Below, piece by piece: positions 58,756 through 64,000 of a stretch of DNA of 64,000 nt. Within the stretch, counting starts at the first letter, position 1; every line of letters begins with the position of its first letter. The position numbers and the translations under genes are program-made. Source of the stretch: Carex sylvatica (lineage: Eukaryota > Streptophyta > Magnoliopsida > Poales > Cyperaceae); NCBI GenBank assembly GCA_964058845.1, contig CAXKVR010000088.1, forward strand, positions 1 to 64,000. The letters run 5' to 3'. The notes beneath the pieces were generated by a model. The model did no database searches. It saw only the letters and a list, made by a program, of their open reading frames with translations, and was not told the origin of the DNA.

Positions 58756-61700
58756 ATGGCTTGTATGAAGCTGGGATCAAGACCTGGTACCTTCAGAAGA
58801 GAAGGGAATGACTGGTAAATATTTTTCTCTTCATTTAAATTTTTTAATGTATATATTTGGAAGTTGTTGCAGGGAAGGTTTAAATATCCTTAGTGCATAA
58901 ACATGAAAAAGCATCTTTCGTACTATCTAATTATCATTTTTTGAAATTATGCCTTAATTGGTCCTATATGGTTCTTTTTCTGTAGACAAAGGATGGGTTA
59001 AGGAGGGGGAGTTTGGGTATGTCCTAAGGAGTTTGGGAAATGTGAGCTGTTGTTTCATAAATAGTGCATAAAGTCGATTTGTATTGCCTGTGCAAATTGG
59101 TAATGCTGAATAATACATGATATTTTGTGGTTTCGTTGGGGAAGGGATTTAGAATGTTCCCATTTCGTTCTCTTTAAAACAAGTGCAGTGTTCACTGAAT
59201 AAAGCAATATTGAAGCAATATTTTGTGGGTTTATGGTCTGATACAAAAAATGCTGATCTATCTCACTGATAGTCTGATACAAGGGCAGTGTTCTTCACTG
59301 TTGCTTCATTTAATCATTTGGTTGTTTATTTTTTTAATATTTTGTAGATATAACATAAAGTACATATTGTATTGCCAGTGTAAATAAATAATGCTGATAA
59401 ATGCATGATATTTTGTGGTTTTCTTGGGGATGAGATTGAGAATGTCCCCATTTCTTTCTATCTTTAATTTTTAATCAGGATTCACATTACAAAATGCTAA
59501 TCTATCTTACTGTACCTGTGCAATGTTCTTCACTGTTGCTTCATCTAATCTTTTTTTTTTGTAGTTGCTTGTCTATTATTGATCACTATGAAATATAATG
59601 TTGTAGGTATTGCAAAACATGGCTCAAAAGCGACATAACAATAAAGATTGGTGAAGCAGTTTTTTATCTTCATAAGGTAAATATCTTTTGCATGGTTGTT
59701 ATTTTTATTTGCCATTGCAGCATTACTAGTATATGCCCATATTTAGGGGTGTAAACAGATCGGATAAATACGGATATCCAATATCCGAATATCCGTGCGG
59801 ATACAGATACGGATATGGTTTTGAATTTTAATTATCCGTATCTGAATAATAGATATATACCACATAATTTAATATATATTATGAAAATATTTATGTATAT
59901 ATTTACAGATATCCGATATCCGATCCGTATCCGTCTAATATCTGATCCATATCCGTATCTGAAAAATTAAAACGGATACGGATATGATTTTACCACTATC
60001 CGATCCGTTTGCACCCCTACCCATATTACCTCAATGGTTCAGTTTCAATAAGCTTTTATGCATGCATGAACCTTTGACTAAACAATAAAAAACCAAAAAA
60101 AGGAGGAAAATTGCAACAGCGACCAGGAATTTACAGCAATGGTACTAGCATGGATATTGTAAGAATTTACTGTTGTGGTACCAGACATGGAAGGAATAAT
60201 GTAGAAGCATGATACCAAATTATTGTTGAAGGGTTTGATATTGAAATAGTTGATGTACCATACAAGTCAATACCATGTAGTTATACTTGAATGATTAGCT
60301 TCACATTAGAATGGGGGGAGCTAGAAAAATTATTTGAGGGGCATAAAAGTAATATATATATATATATATATATACTTAATTTTTGTTGCTACATTTGCTT
60401 ATATAAAATATTTATTAGTACATAATAAAAAAAACACAATTTATTAGAGTGAGGTGTAATTTCACAATTACTCTGGTTCTAGTTACATGTTTGTGTGTGT
60501 GTGTTTAAATTACCATAGTAGAAACAAACTTTTTTAACTACAAATTTTAAGTGCAGGGTATGGCAACGTTCCACCCTCTTTGGCTCCGCCCCCGGTATTA
60601 GGGCTAGTAGGTTCCTGTATATTATTGCAGGTACAAGTACTGAACTTACCAGTGACTATACCAACCAAACAGTTGAACTATAGGGGATAATTTGGAATTC
60701 AGTGCTAAGTTAGCTGAAGGTGCATAATTGGGTAGACTGAAAGTTACTGTACTGTTGTCATCCACATGTTGCAAACTTTTCTATTTACATTCCTTTTTCT
60801 TTCTTCTTGCAGTTTCCTCTTGTTTCAAAAAGTGGCCTATTTGAAACCTTAATTGAAGAAAGAACCAAAGAAGGAGAAAGAATTTCTCTCTTAGAGCTAC
60901 ATGACTTTCCCTTTGGAGTTGAAATTTTTGAGTTATGTGCCAAATTCTGTTACAATTTCAAATTCGAACTGAATGCTACAAATGTGATGCCTCTCTTTTG
61001 TGCCTCTGTGAACCTCAGGATGGAGGAAGAAATCTCAGAGGGAAATTTGAAAGTTCAAACCCACAAGTTCCTTCACAATTCAGTTTTGAAAAGTTGGAGA
61101 AATTCAATACTAGCTCTCCAATCTTGTCATAATAATTGGATCAAAGCAGCCAAAGACTTGCAACTTCTTGAGCACTTGGTTAAATCCGTTGCTGAAAAGT
61201 GTTTATCAACCCAACAAGAATTGGTAATCCAGCATCTCAGTTGGAACGGTATCCAACTGGTAAATACAGCTCCAACAAGAATTGGTGTGGATATGGGTCC
61301 AACAGATACTAGTATAAATTGGTGGTATGCTGATGTGGCAACTCTACCTCTTCCTTTGTTTGTAGCAGTACTATCTCAATTGGAAAATTTGGGGATGGAT
61401 CAAGCAAGTATTACTGGGGTTGTGTTTTATCTTGCAAAGAGGTGCATACCAGGTCTTAATAGGCAGAAAAGTAGTACCGAGCTCGGTAGGCCGTTATTGG
61501 TGAAAGAAGAACAAAGAACCTTAGTAGAAGAGATTGAGAAAATACTACCTTTTCAAAAAGGCACAAGTTCATGTAAGCTTCTCTTCGGCCTTCTTAAAAA
61601 TGCAAAACTTTTGAATGCAAGTGATGCTACCATGTACAACTTGGAGAGGCGTATTGGAATGCAACTCCATGAGGCAAATATAGAGGATTTATTGATACCA

Positions 61701-63079
61701 AACTTCTCTAATTCGATAAATGATGAAGTAATGTACGATGTGGGTTGTGTGCATAGAATACTTCACCATTTTCTCTCCATGGATAAGATAATTAGTGGAG
61801 GTATCCAGTCTGAAGGGATCAATGGAGATGTCCAGTTGTTGGCGATCAATGGAGGTGTTCACATGGCAGGGTCCGATGTCAATTCAAATGCTCTAATTAG
61901 GGTTTCGTATTTAATTGATGCATATTTGGCTGAGATGACATCTGATTCAAATTTGAAATTTGAAATATTTAGAACTTTGGCTGCAGCTATACCGGAGTAT
62001 GCACAGCTAACATGTGATCTGTTGTATAGTGCTGTTGATATATACTTTAAGGTAATTTAGAGTTTTAATCTTGAATGTGATGGGACTTGTCACTTTTGGT
62101 ATATAATGTATGAAGCTTTACAATTCCTCAATTTAGTATTTTACAGCAGAAAATTTGTTTGTAAAGTTTACATTTTTTGAAATTGTACTAAAATTGTTCC
62201 ATACTAATGTGTAGCAAATAGCAATTGTGTATTTATAGCACTTTGGCTGTTGTGTACCAGTACCAACATAAGTATCAAGTTTCCATCCCGAAACTTCATA
62301 TCCCAGTACTTACCAGCATGAAAAAACTAGCCCTTTTAACATATAAATGTCTACTATCTACTATACCTATGGTCTTTAGCTACTTATGCCAGCAGTAGTC
62401 TCACAAATGCTTGTGTTTTTATTATGGTTTATTTATTTTTATCATTTTTTCAGTCAGTGAACATTAGCAAAACAATAATCAAGTCAAGAAAAGGCTAACT
62501 ACGTCAAAATATCGTATCGGTACAAAGGAACACAATAGCATACAACATCAAAAAACTCAAAAGTCATGAGGTATATTGAATTAAAAAGATTAGATTTTCA
62601 AAGAGCCCATGAAGTTAGAAGTTCTGTCATCATTTTTGTTATGTTTTCATTTATAGGCACATCCATGGCTCACAGATCCAAAGCGTGAGACTCTATGCCG
62701 ATTCATAGACTGTGAAAAGCTCTCTCCAGAAGCATGCACACATGCAGTGCAAAACAACCGTCTACCTCTCCGCACAATTGTTCAAGTGCTCTTCTTGGAG
62801 CAGCTGCGACTGCGCAGATTTGTCATGGATTATCTCCCTTTATCTGATGATAACCCAGGCCATGGATACCAGCAGGCTAGGTTAGAGTTAGGGTTAAGGC
62901 TGAATGGGGATTTGGAATCCATACAGGCTCGGGTGATTCAACTTGAGGAGGAATGTGGGGTTATACACAGGGATATAGAGAGGTTGGAATGTAGCAGGAG
63001 TGGTCGAGGTTTACGGTTAGGAGCAGGGTTTGGTGCTTGTGGCAAAAGAGATGATGCGGTTAGCAGTAGTACTGAGTAG
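58756..63079 (+). CDS. BTB/POZ-NPH3 domain protein (CUL3 adaptor type)
   Basis: Four exons splice in frame: 58756-58814, 59607-59676, 60813-62051, 62657-63079, giving 596 residues. The N terminus MACMKLGSRPGTFRREGNDW with DITIKIGEAVFYLHKFPLVS is a BTB start typical of this family. The NPH3 domain follows (WWYADVATLPLPLFVAVL, LPFQKGTSSCKLLFGLLKNA, RRIGMQLHEANIEDLLIPNF, DVGCVHRILHHFL, LIDAYLAEMTSD) and continues over the last intron into LCRFIDCEKLSPEACTHAVQ and LRTIVQVLFLEQLRLR. A coiled-coil-like stretch (ARVIQLEEECGVIHRDIERL) lies near the end. Members work with CULLIN3 ubiquitin ligases and in phototropin or auxin-linked signalling at the plasma membrane. No stop or frame damage is visible. 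Which member it is cannot be told from sequence alone. Confidence 0.85.
59744..60019. mobile_element. hAT-type MITE, 276 bp, in NPH3 intron 2
   Basis: Ends TAGGGGTGTAAACAGATC and the inverse ending TTTGCACCCCTA. The perfect 8-bp duplication CCCATATT is present at 59736-59743 and 60020-60027. It has no coding sequence. It sits in the second intron of the NPH3 gene and does not touch an exon. Confidence 0.9.
60351..60375. repeat. TA microsatellite
   Basis: A run of TA repeats in NPH3 intron 2. Confidence 0.85.
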
Positions 63080-63539
63080 AATTGGGTTTTGTGTTTGGTG
63101 TACATAGATCTATGATAAAACTTTGCTTATGTAAATCTCATCACTTTATTTGAAAATATTATTGATGATAGAAATTTATTGTGAATGGCTTGCGAAAAGT
63201 GCTTGCTTGAATTGATTTTTTTGATCCTTTGTGATGTTTAGAGAAACTGTGCGCGCTGAAGCCAGTAATCCGTGAAATGTGACTCAAATTAAGAGCAAGG
63301 ATAGATCTCTGTCTACAGAATGTGAAATGTTTAATCTTTTTCACAATTTGAGAAACATCCTATTTTCGAATCTTAAAAGTTATAACGCTATTAATTGCTT
63401 TTCTTTTGTAATAATTCTAAATAGCTAGTTATGGTTGCGCTATAGCTTTTTTGGACCTTAAAAGCTATAAAGCTATAATCGCTATTTAGAACCTTACTAT
63501 CAACCAAACACTTCACTGAATCAGAAGCAATTCTATAAC
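63080..63539. other. Intergenic between convergent NPH3 and PORR loci
   Basis: Holds the 3' ends of two convergent genes. A short inverted pair around AAAGCTATA lies near 63420-63475. No other feature seen. Confidence 0.5.
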
Positions 63540-63542
63540 AAA

Positions 63543-64000
63543 TCATGCAAATTCCCCCCCATCCATCTCAGAATCATCGTCACACAATGGATCTATCATC
63601 TCGTCATCTCTGTCATCCATAAACACAACATCATCATCATCACAACCATGATCATCAGAATCAAACATTATTTTCATTCTTCCTCTGTAACCGGTTAGCT
63701 GATCGATGCACCTTCTCTCTCCAAAGCACTAAGGGAACCTTATTTACCAACTCTGAACCATTATAAGAGCTTCAGTCAATAAAACACTATACTTTTTCCC
63801 ACGTTTAGACACATAAAATATTCCAAAATGCTTCAATAAGATCCTCATTAATTTTTGAGGCATCACAAATTCCCTCCTAAAATGGGTCAGATGATATATC
63901 ACAAGCCTCTTTTCTAGTGTGAAATTCAAAATTTCATGAACAACTGCAACGGTCCTTTTATCAAATTCTAGTGTTACCCATTCAGTACGAAAATTGTTCG
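63543..64000 (-). pseudogene. PORR-domain organelle RNA-binding protein, C-terminal part
   Basis: Reading from the window edge on the minus strand: WVTLEFDKRTVAVVHEILNF, TLEKRLVIYHLTHFRREFVM and FGIFYVSKRGKKYSVLLTEA match the end of the plant organelle RNA recognition (PORR) domain, found in proteins that help splice group II introns in chloroplasts or mitochondria. The next segment, NGSELVNKVPLVLWREKVHR, is in another frame (about 63660-63760). The acidic tail (FDSDDHGCDDDDVVFMDDRD, stop at 63543) is back in the first frame. So two compensating indels are present, or sequence errors. The 5' part lies outside the window. Confidence 0.7.

Overview
The window is the left end of a flowering-plant chromosome. 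It opens with about 5.2 kb of Arabidopsis-type telomere written as CCCTAAA, then ordered blocks of variant units, then an AT-rich subtelomere. Plant gene families (NPH3, PORR, plant-mobile-domain), plant transposon types and GT-AG introns all fit an angiosperm nuclear chromosome. I cannot name the species. I saw no tRNA, rRNA or CRISPR.

Layout: 1-6395 telomere and variant repeats. 6398-9096 is a 2.7 kb palindrome with two 1,122-base arms that abuts the telomere. It carries exon copies of a CorA-like transporter whose longer, also broken, copy lies at 18155-20781. 9097-9330 is an AT minisatellite. 9407-11340 is a decayed plant-mobile-domain gene. 11590-13927 holds an RPL41-like promoter and first exon upstream of a small Snapin/BLOC-1-like gene. 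14-17.5 kb is a set of small elements (SINE, hAT MITE, tandem duplication, foldback). 23244-34346 is a CACTA (En/Spm) transposon complete at both ends, with an exact 3-bp target duplication, a damaged TNP2-type transposase, a damaged Ulp1-protease-type gene and internal palindrome arrays. 35.3-38.3 kb holds an N-terminal AAE14-like fragment and the 3' two thirds of a ribosomal protein P0 gene. 38345-44945 is a decayed L1-type LINE in the same orientation, starting 20 bases upstream of the first surviving P0 exon. 45487-46270 is a 784-bp non-autonomous relative of the CACTA element. 46.4-50.7 kb has a foldback, a possible MULE fragment, a palindrome-rich segment and a truncated LTR retrotransposon. 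53.4-54.2 kb is an MDHAR-like pseudogene split by a MITE. 58756-63079 is the one large gene that looks intact, an NPH3/BTB-type adaptor. 63540-64000 is the end of a PORR-domain gene with frame damage.

No operon-like cooperation is expected or seen. Only two loci keep open reading frames through plausible splicing and look complete: the Snapin-like gene and the NPH3 gene. The rest is transposons and gene fragments, as expected next to a telomere. The most unusual structure is the telomere-adjacent palindrome, whose outer left end stops inside the first unit of the same minisatellite that continues beyond its right arm. That fits breakage, inverted duplication and telomere healing. Exon boundaries below were placed by hand from splice consensus and reading frame; family names come from recognised protein motifs, not from database searches.
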